Below are positions 1 through 7,453 of a stretch of DNA of 48,816 nucleotides, in pieces. The notes below the pieces were generated by a model. The model made no database searches. It worked only from the letters and a program-made list of their open reading frames with translations, and had not been told where the DNA came from. Source of the DNA: Phycisphaerales bacterium (lineage in GTDB: Bacteria; Planctomycetota; Phycisphaerae; Phycisphaerales; UBA1924); assembly GCA_022843565.1 (NCBI GenBank), contig JALHNK010000007.1, forward strand, positions 1 to 48,816. The letters run 5' to 3'. Each line of letters begins with the position of its first letter. The stretch's first letter is position 1. Made by a program: the position numbers and the translations under genes.

Positions 1-28
1 CGACCCCGGCGGTTGGGTGCCGGGGTCG
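1..28 (-). terminator. Terminator-like hairpin downstream of the FGE-like gene
   Basis: A perfect 10-bp stem (cgaccccggc / gccggggtcg) with an 8-nt loop lies 44 bp past the stop of the minus-strand gene ending at 72. The window edge hides any U-tract. The same GACCCCG core recurs in the hairpins at 35892-35923 and 37076-37110, which also follow PEP-CTERM-like genes. Confidence 0.6.
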
Positions 29-71
29 CGGGGGATTGTTGCTGCGGAGATGGATGAGCGTTAAAGGCCGA

Positions 72-1013
72 TCAGCAACGCCGACGCCGCGCGGCGGCCA
101 GCCCACCGATCGCCAGCAGCGCGACCGACCCTGGCGCAGGGATCTGGGAGACACGAAACCCGACGCCCTGGCTCTCGTTCGTCGGCATGGTGCCCAGACC
201 GCTGTCAGCGTCGAGGTTGCTTACGGGGCCGCTGAACCCTCCGCCGCGAATGGTGCGAAGCGTATTGACGACGATCGACTCGTTGAACTCCCACACGTTC
301 CCGCCCATGTCGAACGCGCCGTAGAAGTTCGCTGCGTAAGAACCCACAGGCGCGGTGTCGCCGATGAATGAGGCGAAGTTCGCCTGCGCGGTGGTGGGAA
401 TGATGTTGCTCGATGTGGGATACAGCCAGTAGCTGTCGACGTCGCCGCCCGTGCTGGCCGGCTGGTGATACGCGGCCTTGTACCACTCGTTCTCGCTGGT
501 CACGGCCCACTGCCAGTTGATGTTCCGGGTGATGGAGTTGGCGACGATCCCGTCGCGGGTCAGCGTGTACGCGCCGTCCTCGGTGGTGGCGTTGTCCTGG
601 ACGCCTACGGGCTGGCCGTTGTGCAGCCAGTTGGCAAAGCGCGTCGCATCCCAGAACGAGACGAAGTTCACCGGGTTGTTGGCCCGTCCGTTCACGGTCG
701 CGTAGGTGTACGACCCCGCCGCTCCCGAGCGGGTGATGCCGCCGAACGCCCCGGCCATGTTCGGGTTGTAGAGGTCGAAGGCGTCCGTCGCGCCTACGGC
801 GTTGAGGAACGACGTGTACTGAGCGTTGGTCACCTCGGTGGTGCCGATGTTGTACGTGTACGCCACTGAGCCGTAGCCCGTGGTCGGGTCCGCGGCGTTG
901 CCGGGGTTGCCGATTGCGACGGTCGGGATGGTGATGGAGGCCGAGGCGATCGACACCGCCAAGCCGGTAACGGCCGCGAACGCGGCCACGCTGATGAAGG
1001 ACTTCACGGACAT
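72..1013 (-). CDS. Secreted FGE/sulfatase-modifying-factor-like protein with PEP-CTERM-type anchor
   Basis: 313 aa. A signal peptide (about residues 1-27, ending in an Ala/Ser-rich region) is followed by a formylglycine-generating-enzyme fold: TTEVTNAQYTSFLN, the WDATRFANWLHN segment, TSENEWYKAAYH, DMGGNVWEFNES and RGGGF...GFRVS are all in the family order. The C-terminus has the sorting-signal layout IPAPG, a hydrophobic stretch, then ARRRRC. The Cys/Arg-rich segment that precedes GFR in catalytic FGEs is absent (it reads SNLDADSGLGTMPTNE), so enzymatic activity is doubtful and a structural or binding role at the cell surface is more likely. The start at 1013 is chosen because a GGAGAG site sits just upstream and a signal peptide begins there; a longer in-frame extension to 1496 would only translate a minisatellite. 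Confidence 0.85.
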   Translation of the reverse strand: MSVKSFISVAAFAAVTGLAVSIASASITIPTVAIGNPGNAADPTTGYGSVAYTYNIGTTEVTNAQYTSFLNAVGATDAFDLYNPNMAGAFGGITRSGAAGSYTYATVNGRANNPVNFVSFWDATRFANWLHNGQPVGVQDNATTEDGAYTLTRDGIVANSITRNINWQWAVTSENEWYKAAYHQPASTGGDVDSYWLYPTSSNIIPTTAQANFASFIGDTAPVGSYAANFYGAFDMGGNVWEFNESIVVNTLRTIRGGGFSGPVSNLDADSGLGTMPTNESQGVGFRVSQIPAPGSVALLAIGGLAAARRRRC

Positions 1014-1235
1014 GTCTCTCTCCAGAGTTCTCGCGAAGGCTCCGCCCGCGCACCAACAACCACGGCCACACAGCCGCGAGTCACAGCAAAACACAAGATA
1101 CCCTCCCCCTTCTTTACGTGTCAAGCCATCTTCCGGGGACTTTGCGCGAAGATTGCCCAGCGTGAAGATGGGTAGTTTGGAGATCGATGAATCGGCAGCA
1201 AGGAGCGCTGTCGCGGCGGTTTCGTCTGCTGACGG

Positions 1236-1403
1236 AGAAGCCCGGTGAGCAAACTTCTCGCCTGCGCTCTCCATCTTTGCTCCCGCGCCCGCTGACTTTG
1301 CTCTGCCGATCTCCATCTTTGCTCCTGCGCCCTCCATCTTCGTCTTCCGGAACGCGATCTTTGTGATGGCGACAGCGATCTTCTTCGCGCTACCAGCGAT
1401 CCT
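1236..1403. repeat. Degenerate 21-bp minisatellite, about 8 units
   Basis: The gap between 1014 and 1525 (512 bp) holds an array with a strict 21-bp period. Successive units at 1257-1277, 1278-1298, 1299-1319, 1320-1340, 1341-1361 and 1362-1382 each end (plus strand) in a CTT or close variant, with CTCCATCTT shared by three units. Because 21 is a multiple of 3, the array is open on the minus strand and would read as Lys-led heptapeptides, but no start signal supports translation. I see no gene in the rest of this gap. Confidence 0.7.
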
Positions 1404-1525
1404 TTCGCTCTCTTCCGCTCGCGGGCGGGGGCGGGGGGACGGGGGGGGCGGTGGGCAAGTCGGCGTGTGTTCTCGCCGAAGCGGACCACCGCGCACGCTC
1501 GCGCCGCAGGCTCGTACCCTCGGCG

Positions 1526-2128
1526 ATGACCACCCACCCCCCGCCCCCCACTCATCCCCCCCACCCCCGCATCACCCGGCGCGAGACCATCGCCGTGGGC
1601 AAGAAGTACGACTGCGTCCGGCTCCACTTCGAGCATCCCAGCGGCAAGCACGCCACGCGCGAGATGGTCCGCCATCCCGGCGCGGTCGTCGTCGTCCCGG
1701 CGCTGCCCGATGGCCGCATCGTGATGATGAAGATCTTCCGCATCGCGGTGAACGACTGGGTCTGGGAGTGCTGCGCCGGCACGATCGAGCGCCCGCGCCT
1801 GCCCGATGAGTCCTTCGGCCAGGGTGAAGACCCCGCGCTCTGTGCCTCGCGCGAGCTGATCGAAGAAACCGGCTACAAGCCTGGGAAGATCTCGCCGATC
1901 GCCACGTTCTACACCACGCCGGGCCTGACCGACGAACGCATGCACGCGTTCTTCGCCAGCGATCTGTCGTTCGTGGGCCAGAAACTCGAGGAGGACGAGT
2001 ACATCCAAGTTGAGCTGTTACACCCCACCCAAGTCTGGGAGATGGTCCAGTCCGGCCAGATCGCCGACGCCGAGACCCTGACGGCGCTGCTCCTGGCCGC
2101 GCGTCAGGGTCTGATCCGCTCCGCCTGA
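1526..2128 (+). CDS. Nudix hydrolase, ADP-ribose pyrophosphatase-like
   Basis: 200 aa. The core of the Nudix box is clear (E-x7-RELIEETGY, about residues 102-119). The family hydrolyses nucleoside diphosphates linked to another moiety; the surrounding layout (AGTIE before the box, TPGLTDERMHAFFA after it) is that of ADP-ribose/sugar-nucleotide pyrophosphatases. Unusually, about 11 residues (RPRLPDESFGQ) are inserted between the AG-T-I-E segment and the GE of the box, so the first Gly of the consensus is displaced. The ATG at 1526 is preferred over an upstream in-frame ATG at 1451 because homology-like sequence only begins after the Pro/His-rich first dozen residues. Substrate specificity cannot be told from sequence alone. 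Confidence 0.85.
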   Translation: MTTHPPPPTHPPHPRITRRETIAVGKKYDCVRLHFEHPSGKHATREMVRHPGAVVVVPALPDGRIVMMKIFRIAVNDWVWECCAGTIERPRLPDESFGQGEDPALCASRELIEETGYKPGKISPIATFYTTPGLTDERMHAFFASDLSFVGQKLEEDEYIQVELLHPTQVWEMVQSGQIADAETLTALLLAARQGLIRSA

Positions 2129-2320
2129 GCCCCAGGCACCCCGCGCCCCCCCGCCCGCCGCTGCGCCCGGCGATCTTCACCCCAAGCACAAAGAAAATCG
2201 CAATCTCTCACCGCCCCGGTGCGTACAACTCAACCGGAGGGCCCGAATAAACGAAAGAGAAAGAGCCACGCTCGCCCGCCCGCCCCCCGGGCCCGCCGAA
2301 CGTGCTCATCTTCCTTGTCC

Positions 2321-2357
2321 CATTTGCTCATTTGCCATTTGCCCATTTGCCATTTCT
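2321..2357. repeat. CATTTGC 7/8-bp tandem array, 5 units
   Basis: Units catttgct, catttgc, catttgcc, catttgc, catttct run back to back and stop 3 bp before the ATG at 2361, so the array occupies the position where a ribosome-binding site is expected. Confidence 0.85.
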
Positions 2358-2360
2358 CAG

Positions 2361-3479
2361 ATGTACGAAGATCGCGACTACTCCCGCAGCAGCTCTCAAC
2401 GCCCCGGCGCCTGGCGAAGCCTGATCCCCCGCGCCGGCAACCTCCTGGATTGGGCGCTGCCCGTCGCGCGGGTCTTCGGTGTCACCGTCCGGCTGCACCT
2501 GTTCTTCCTGGTCTTTATCGTCTTGCAACTGGCTGTCGCCGGCTTCAGTTCCGGCGGCCTTGGCATTCAGTTTGTCGCGATGGGCCTGATCTGCCTCTTC
2601 ACGTCCGTGCTCATCCACGAGTTCGGGCACGTCTTTGCCTGCCGCGCTGTCGGTGGCCAGGCCGATGACGTGCTCCTCTGGCCGCTGGGCGGCCTGGCCT
2701 CGTGCCGCCCGCCGCACACGTGGAAGGCCAGCCTCGCCACGACGCTGGGCGGGCCGCTGGTTCATCCGCTGTTGATGGTGCCCAGTGTGCTGATCATCCT
2801 CGCCCTCGGCGGCGACAGCGCGTGCCTGATCTTTAACCCGTTCGAGCCGGGGCGCGCCCTGGGCGCGTTCCTTGCCAGCACCTCCGTCCCGGGAACTTCC
2901 GAACTCGTCTCGCTCCTGAAGACCAGCGTCTGGTGGTTCTACTACACCAACCTCGTGCTGTTCTGCTTCAACATGCTCCTGCCCATGTTCCCGATGGACG
3001 CCGGGCGCGTGCTGCAAGAGGTGCTCTGGTCGCGCATCGGCTACCGACGGTCGATGAAGATCGCCGCGAGCGTGGGCCTCGGCGTCGCTGGCGTCGTCGG
3101 CGTCTACGGCCTCATCGGCAGCGAAATGGGGCTGTTCACCCTGGCCCTCTTCGCAGGGCACCAGTGCTGGCAGGAACTGCAGCGCCTCCGCTTCCAAGAC
3201 GCCGCGGCTCTCGAAGACGCTCGAAGCGGCGGCGGCTTCGTGCAAGATCCCGCCTACGCCGCGGCCCTCGCCGAGCAGCAGCGAGCCGACCGCGAAGAAG
3301 AGTCCGGGCGTGAGCGCCGCAAACGCGAACTCGCCCGCCAGCGCGAAGAGGCCGCCAAGCACCAGGACGAGCTGGATCGAATCCTCGCCAAGATCAGCCG
3401 CGAAGGCATGGCGGCCCTGACTCGCTCAGAGAAGAAGTTCCTCGAGCAGGACACCACGAGGCGCCGCGAGGCGCGGTGA
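2361..3479 (+). CDS. Site-2-type intramembrane metalloprotease (M50 family)
   Basis: 372 aa polytopic membrane protein. The zinc motif HEFGH is at residues 86-90 inside a membrane segment, and the second M50 motif NMLLPMFPMDAGR ends at residue 216, supplying the Asp ligand. These define an S2P-like protease cutting membrane-embedded substrates. The N-terminus reads YEDRDYSR and the C-terminus carries a charged coiled region (about 300-336) followed by ELDRILAKISREGMAALTR..EKKFLEQ (337-363). Both termini are echoed in the rhomboid protease encoded at 5703, although the two catalytic cores are unrelated. No PDZ domain is visible. The ATG at 2361 has no conventional ribosome-binding site because a tandem array lies directly in front. 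Confidence 0.9.
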   Translation: MYEDRDYSRSSSQRPGAWRSLIPRAGNLLDWALPVARVFGVTVRLHLFFLVFIVLQLAVAGFSSGGLGIQFVAMGLICLFTSVLIHEFGHVFACRAVGGQADDVLLWPLGGLASCRPPHTWKASLATTLGGPLVHPLLMVPSVLIILALGGDSACLIFNPFEPGRALGAFLASTSVPGTSELVSLLKTSVWWFYYTNLVLFCFNMLLPMFPMDAGRVLQEVLWSRIGYRRSMKIAASVGLGVAGVVGVYGLIGSEMGLFTLALFAGHQCWQELQRLRFQDAAALEDARSGGGFVQDPAYAAALAEQQRADREEESGRERRKRELARQREEAAKHQDELDRILAKISREGMAALTRSEKKFLEQDTTRRREAR

Positions 3480-3516
3480 GGCACTGGGCACTGGGCACTG
3501 GGCATCGGGCACTGGC
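3480..3516. repeat. GGCACTG heptamer tandem array, 5 units
   Basis: ggcactg x3, ggcatcg, ggcactg starts at the base right after the stop codon of the M50 protease gene. It is inverted relative to the array at 3584-3614. Confidence 0.85.
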
Positions 3517-3583
3517 GACTCGTTCGCCAACGCGCCGGCGCAAGTCGTACGCAGTTCCCAATCCCAATCAGCGGCACCTGATG

Positions 3584-3614
3584 CCCCAGTGCCGAGTGCC
3601 CAGTGCCCAGTGCC
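3584..3614. repeat. CCAGTGC heptamer tandem array, 4 units
   Basis: ccccagtgccgagtgcccagtgcccagtg-type units on the plus strand are the reverse complement of the GGCACTG array at 3480-3516. The two arms flank about 67 bp between convergent genes and could form a long stem acting as a bidirectional terminator; that role is inferred. Confidence 0.8.
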
Positions 3615-3622
3615 TCTCCATC

Positions 3623-4489
3623 TCACACATTCCCGCCGCCGTCGATGCCGTTGGTGTACGGGATCGAGAAGTTGATGACCGTGTTATCGCGGTACACGCC
3701 GGCGATGAGGTTCGAGATGACGATCCCGCGGCCCACGATCGCCGCGTCGTGCGAAACCGTGCAACGGGCGACGCGGTTGCCGTTGAGCCCGACCAAGGAG
3801 ATGCCGCTGAAGCTCGGTGTCCCGCCGCCGTTGTAAATCAGGCGCGCGACAACGCACTCTTCAACAGTCCAGCACGAGCCGGCAAGATTCATGCCCGTGA
3901 TCGACAGGTTCCCGTCGCTCGCGACGGTCGTGGAGCCGATCGCGTTCACGCGGCAGCGGCGAGCGACGCAACTCCGCGAGTTCGACGACTGGAGGTTGAT
4001 GCCGCCGACCCGTCCGTTCATCACGCAAACATCCTCGAACAGGGCATTCGTCAGCGCGCTGACACCCGAGATGCCCGCGCTGCCCCCGACGATGTTGCCG
4101 TTGCGGATCGTGATGTTGTCGCGGATTCCGCTCAGCGTGATCGCCCCGAGAAGGATCGACGAACTGGTCACGGTGAAGCCGTTGAGGTCCAGCGTCACGT
4201 CGTCGGACGCGATCGTGATCACCGTTCCGCTTGCCGACAGATTCGCCGTAAGCACGTACGACCCGGGGTTCGAGATCGTGATCGGCCCGGAGCTGATCGC
4301 CGTGCGTCCATCGAACGCGCCGATCGGCGGCGTGCCCGGCGCCGGGATCCTGTTGTAAATCTCGTCCGTCGTGCGCCCCGTCGGCGCCACCGCCCCGGCT
4401 GGCGGGTTCAACGGGCCCGCCCGCGCGATCGCCGCCAAGGCTCCAATCCCCGCAACACCAAGTAACGCCCGACGTTCAAGTTCTGACAT
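3623..4489 (-). CDS. Tat-type secreted right-handed parallel beta-helix protein (paralogue A)
   Basis: 288 aa. The N-terminus SELERRALLGVAGIGALAAIARA has the twin-arginine plus hydrophobic stretch of a Tat-like signal. The body is a chain of short strands with repeated T-I/V-x-x-D-N/G-x patterns (VTLDLNGFTV, NITIRNGNIVG, CVARRCRV, RVARCTVSHD, GVYRDNTVI) typical of pectate-lyase-like parallel beta-helices. It ends in GGGNV. The start at 4489 follows an AAAGGTGG ribosome-binding site with 8-nt spacing; a GTG 12 bp upstream is less likely. It is a tandem paralogue of the next gene: same length, near-identical first 45 residues and same C-terminus. Substrate and function are unknown; no obvious catalytic residues can be assigned. 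Confidence 0.8.
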   Translation of the reverse strand: MSELERRALLGVAGIGALAAIARAGPLNPPAGAVAPTGRTTDEIYNRIPAPGTPPIGAFDGRTAISSGPITISNPGSYVLTANLSASGTVITIASDDVTLDLNGFTVTSSSILLGAITLSGIRDNITIRNGNIVGGSAGISGVSALTNALFEDVCVMNGRVGGINLQSSNSRSCVARRCRVNAIGSTTVASDGNLSITGMNLAGSCWTVEECVVARLIYNGGGTPSFSGISLVGLNGNRVARCTVSHDAAIVGRGIVISNLIAGVYRDNTVINFSIPYTNGIDGGGNV

Positions 4490-4570
4490 TGGAACATCCA
4501 CCTTTCACTTCGAACGGACCGGAAAAGCCACCACCGCCCACACGCGCCGAACGCATACGACGTCCGCCGA

Positions 4571-5437
4571 CTACACGTTGCCGCCACCATCCGTCCCAGA
4601 CGTGTACGGAACGGTGTACCCGGTCACGCAGTTGTCGCGATACACGCCGCTACCCACGAAGATGATGCCCTTGCCGACGACCGCGGGTGTGACGTTGCTG
4701 CTCACCGCGCAGCGTGCCACCACGTTGCCGATCGAGCCCGAAGAAAGGCTGATGCCACGAAGGTCCGGCGAGCCGACAGCGCCGAACGTGACCCGCGAGA
4801 TCGTGCAGTCTTCGATCACATGCCCGACCCCCGTCAACGAAATCCCGGCGATGATGCCGGTGAACGCCGCGACGGTGTGGGTCAGCCCGGTGTCAACGAT
4901 CGCGCAGCGGCGGATTCGGAACGAGCGGACATCGGCGCTGCTGGCGAGGATTCCGTACGTGCGGCATCCCTCGATCAGCAGGTCTTCGACGATCGCGGTC
5001 TGCGTCGCAACGCTCAACGCCACACCGGAGTTGAAGCCGTGGATCGTGCCGTTGCGAAGCACAAATCGGCGGAAGTTGCTGGAGAGAATCACGCCGATGC
5101 CGGCTGTCGCGCCGGGCGCACTGCTGACCGTATATCCGTTCAGGTCCAGCGTGACGTTGTCAGCCGAAACGGTGATGCCGGTCGCATTCGCCGCAACGCT
5201 GACATTGCCCGTCAGGATGTAGGACCCCGGCGCTGAGATGGTCACCGGCGACGAGGACGCCGCGATCGCGATGCGTCCGTCGATGCCGGTGGGAATCTTG
5301 TTGTAGATCTCGTCCGTCGTGCGCCCCGTCGGCGCGACCGCCCCCGCCGGCGGATTCAGCGGGCCCGCCCGCGCGATCGCCGCCAAGGCTCCGATCCCCG
5401 CAACACCAAGTAGCGCCCGACGTTCAAGGTCATCCAT
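4571..5437 (-). CDS. Tat-type secreted right-handed parallel beta-helix protein (paralogue B)
   Basis: 288 aa, exactly the length of paralogue A at 3623-4489. The DLERRALLGVAGIG... signal and the following GPLNPPAGAVAP...TTDEIYN segment match A almost residue for residue, whereas the beta-helix body (VTLDLNGYTV, RRFVLRNGTIHG, SFRIRRCAIV, GHVIEDCTISR, NVVARCAVSS) has diverged strongly; the end YTSGTDGGGNV matches A again. B lies upstream of A on the same strand with an 81-bp gap, so the pair is probably co-transcribed. The start at 5437 is set by the shared N-terminus and a GGGG just upstream. Function is unknown; an extracytoplasmic carbohydrate-related or structural role would fit the fold. 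Confidence 0.8.
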   Translation of the reverse strand: MDDLERRALLGVAGIGALAAIARAGPLNPPAGAVAPTGRTTDEIYNKIPTGIDGRIAIAASSSPVTISAPGSYILTGNVSVAANATGITVSADNVTLDLNGYTVSSAPGATAGIGVILSSNFRRFVLRNGTIHGFNSGVALSVATQTAIVEDLLIEGCRTYGILASSADVRSFRIRRCAIVDTGLTHTVAAFTGIIAGISLTGVGHVIEDCTISRVTFGAVGSPDLRGISLSSGSIGNVVARCAVSSNVTPAVVGKGIIFVGSGVYRDNCVTGYTVPYTSGTDGGGNV

Positions 5438-5548
5438 ACCCCAACATAACACGCGGCCACGTCGCACGCCACAACATCCCACCGAGTTTTTAGCCATCGA
5501 AGCGAGAAATCGGCAGCCGGCAATCGGCCGTCGGGCAAGGCCCGCGCC

Positions 5549-5641
5549 GTGCCACCGACCTGTCGTCAGGTGTCCTCAGGTCGGTGCCCGCGGACAGTCC
5601 TGATGTCCAAGGCACCGACCTCGAAACGAGGTCGGTGGCAC
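5549..5641. repeat. Compound palindromic repeat (GTGCCACCGACCT family)
   Basis: Three related arms are present: gtgccaccgacct at 5549-5561, aggtcggtgc at 5578-5587, and a tight hairpin at 5611-5641 (ggcaccgacctcg / cgaggtcggtggcac, 3-nt loop). The element sits in the 265-bp gap between divergently transcribed genes and looks like a REP-type dispersed palindrome. Confidence 0.6.
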
Positions 5642-5702
5642 GGTCCCACCCGGTTCGTCTCACGTTCACATCCACGTTCATTCTCCCCTACCGTCCCTCG
5701 CC

Positions 5703-6917
5703 ATGGGCATTGCCGATCGAGACTACACCCGCACCGACTCCATCAGCACCGCCGCGCCCGGCACCTCAGGGCGCGGCACCGGCCCTCGCACACCCCGGCG
5801 CGCCGGACACCCACGCAACAGCCCCTGGCGCGTCACCACCTGGCTCATCGCACTCAACGCCCTGATCTTCGTCCTCGGCACGTATGTCATCACCGGGACG
5901 CAATGGCAGCCGTTCGGGCGCGAGATCCTCGTCGGCGTCACCGCCGCCGACGTGAACAAGGCCTTTGTCTTCGCCAACGCCGCCCCGATGCCCACTCCCG
6001 ACAAGCGCGGCGTGTACGCGCGCCCGCTCTTCGTCAGTGATCTGGACCCTCAGGGACGCCCGCTCATCGACCCGCGCACCGGCACCGCCGCCCTCCGCGT
6101 CATCGGTCGCGATCTCTACGTCCAGCAGCCCGTCCTCCACGCCTGGGGCCACTTCTCCACCGCCAAGGGCTTCTTCGGCCTCGAAGTCTGGCGCTTCGTC
6201 ACCTTCCAGTTCCTCCACGCCGGCCTCATCCACCTCGGCTTCAACCTCATGGGGCTCTACTTCGTGGGCTACCTCGTTGAAGACTACCTCGGCTCGCGCC
6301 GCTTCCTGGCCTTCTACCTGACCTGCGGCATCTTCGGCGCGCTCATGTACCTCCTGCTCAACCTCACCGGCAACCTGATGGTCCACCAGTTCGGCTTGGC
6401 GTGGGCGAACTACGTGCCCTTCCTGCTCTTTGACAGCATTTTCACGCCGCTGGTCGGCGCCAGCGCCGGCATCTTCGGCATTCTCCTGGCCGCGGCGTTC
6501 ATCGCGCCCGATGAACGCATCGACGTGCTCTTCATCATCCCGATGAAGATGCGCATCGCGGTCTACGGCTTCACGATCCTCGCCCTGGGCAACCTGCTCT
6601 TCGGCTCAGAAAACGCCGGCGGCGAAGCGGCGCACGTCGGCGGCGCCATCGCCGGCTTCTTCTTCATCCGGCGAATGCACCTGCTTCGCGATTTCTTCGA
6701 CCTCTTCGGCGATTCGCGACCGCCGGCACACCACGCCGGTGACAAAGCGCCGCGCTCGTTCCTCTCACGCCTCTTGGGCCCCTCGCCGCTCGTGCCCGAT
6801 GACGCGGAGATCGAACGCATTCTCAAGAAGATCTCCGCCTCCGGGCTCGACAGCCTCAACGACAGCGAGAAGGACACGCTCAAGCGCCACTCCGACCTGA
6901 AGAAGCAATCGTCGTGA
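5703..6917 (+). CDS. Rhomboid-family intramembrane serine protease
   Basis: 404 aa. The rhomboid signature is complete: a first membrane segment (about 44-64), HAGLIHLGFNLMGLYFVG (172-189), the catalytic serine S254 in GASAGIFG and the catalytic histidine H311 in AHVGGAIAGF. A loop of roughly 75-80 residues (about 70-148) between the first two membrane segments is longer than in minimal rhomboids. The N-terminus ADRDYTR and the C-terminal tail EIERILKKISASGLDSL.DSEKDTL (369-393) closely parallel the ends of the M50 protease encoded at 2361, suggesting both proteases use a common partner or control element. The gene is preceded by a palindromic repeat and followed after 72 bp by a zinc-ribbon membrane protein. 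Confidence 0.92.
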   Translation: MGIADRDYTRTDSISTAAPGTSGRGTGPRTPRRAGHPRNSPWRVTTWLIALNALIFVLGTYVITGTQWQPFGREILVGVTAADVNKAFVFANAAPMPTPDKRGVYARPLFVSDLDPQGRPLIDPRTGTAALRVIGRDLYVQQPVLHAWGHFSTAKGFFGLEVWRFVTFQFLHAGLIHLGFNLMGLYFVGYLVEDYLGSRRFLAFYLTCGIFGALMYLLLNLTGNLMVHQFGLAWANYVPFLLFDSIFTPLVGASAGIFGILLAAAFIAPDERIDVLFIIPMKMRIAVYGFTILALGNLLFGSENAGGEAAHVGGAIAGFFFIRRMHLLRDFFDLFGDSRPPAHHAGDKAPRSFLSRLLGPSPLVPDDAEIERILKKISASGLDSLNDSEKDTLKRHSDLKKQSS

Positions 6918-6989
6918 GCACGCCGCCACACGGACGCTGAAAGTCGCCACGTCCGGAGCCACCGCCACAATTGACGCTGAACTCCACTG

Positions 6990-7436
6990 ATGCCACCGGA
7001 TCCCACCATCCCGCCGGCCCCATCGGACGACTTCAGAACCCGCTCGGTCTGGACCGAAGCGCCCCTCATCGCGTTCGTCGCCGAGGCCGTCAAACTGAGT
7101 CTGCTGGCGATCGCGCTGATCACCACCGCCTGGCTCTCGCTCACCTCGACATCCTTCCTCCGCGCCGCCGTGCTCATGGGCATCTCGATCATCTTCGGCG
7201 TCGTCGGCTTCTCAATGGCCCGCTCCATGAGCCGCGGCGTCCGCCGCTTTCGCGCCGCGCGCCGCATCAAGTGCTTCAAGTGCCCCCACTGCGGATACGA
7301 CGTCTCGTCACTTTCACTCACCGGCACCTGCCCAGAGTGCGGCGGACGCTTTGACCTCTCCCCAAGCGAATGGGATCGCCTCAAACTCGAAGTCGAGCGC
7401 CGCCTCCGCGAACGCGAAGCACAAAAGCCCGAGTGA
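6990..7436 (+). CDS. Small membrane protein with C-terminal zinc ribbon
   Basis: 148 aa. Two hydrophobic segments (about residues 26-48 and 53-72) precede a basic stretch and a zinc ribbon made of CFKCPHCGYD and TCPECGGRF (about 92-120), followed by a charged helix. This CxxCGYD...CPECG arrangement is frequent in planctomycete membrane proteins of unknown function, and a related ribbon occurs in the protein encoded at 11257-12555. The polytopic protein starting at 7454 begins 17 bp downstream and is probably co-transcribed. No enzymatic motif is visible. Confidence 0.75.
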   Translation: MPPDPTIPPAPSDDFRTRSVWTEAPLIAFVAEAVKLSLLAIALITTAWLSLTSTSFLRAAVLMGISIIFGVVGFSMARSMSRGVRRFRAARRIKCFKCPHCGYDVSSLSLTGTCPECGGRFDLSPSEWDRLKLEVERRLREREAQKPE

Positions 7437-7453
7437 CGAATACACTCGCACCC

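Noticed and set aside
1014-1496. N-terminal extension of the FGE-like protein to 474 residues
   Set aside because: It translates the 21-bp minisatellite and GC-rich spacer, while a ribosome-binding site and signal peptide mark the start at 1013.
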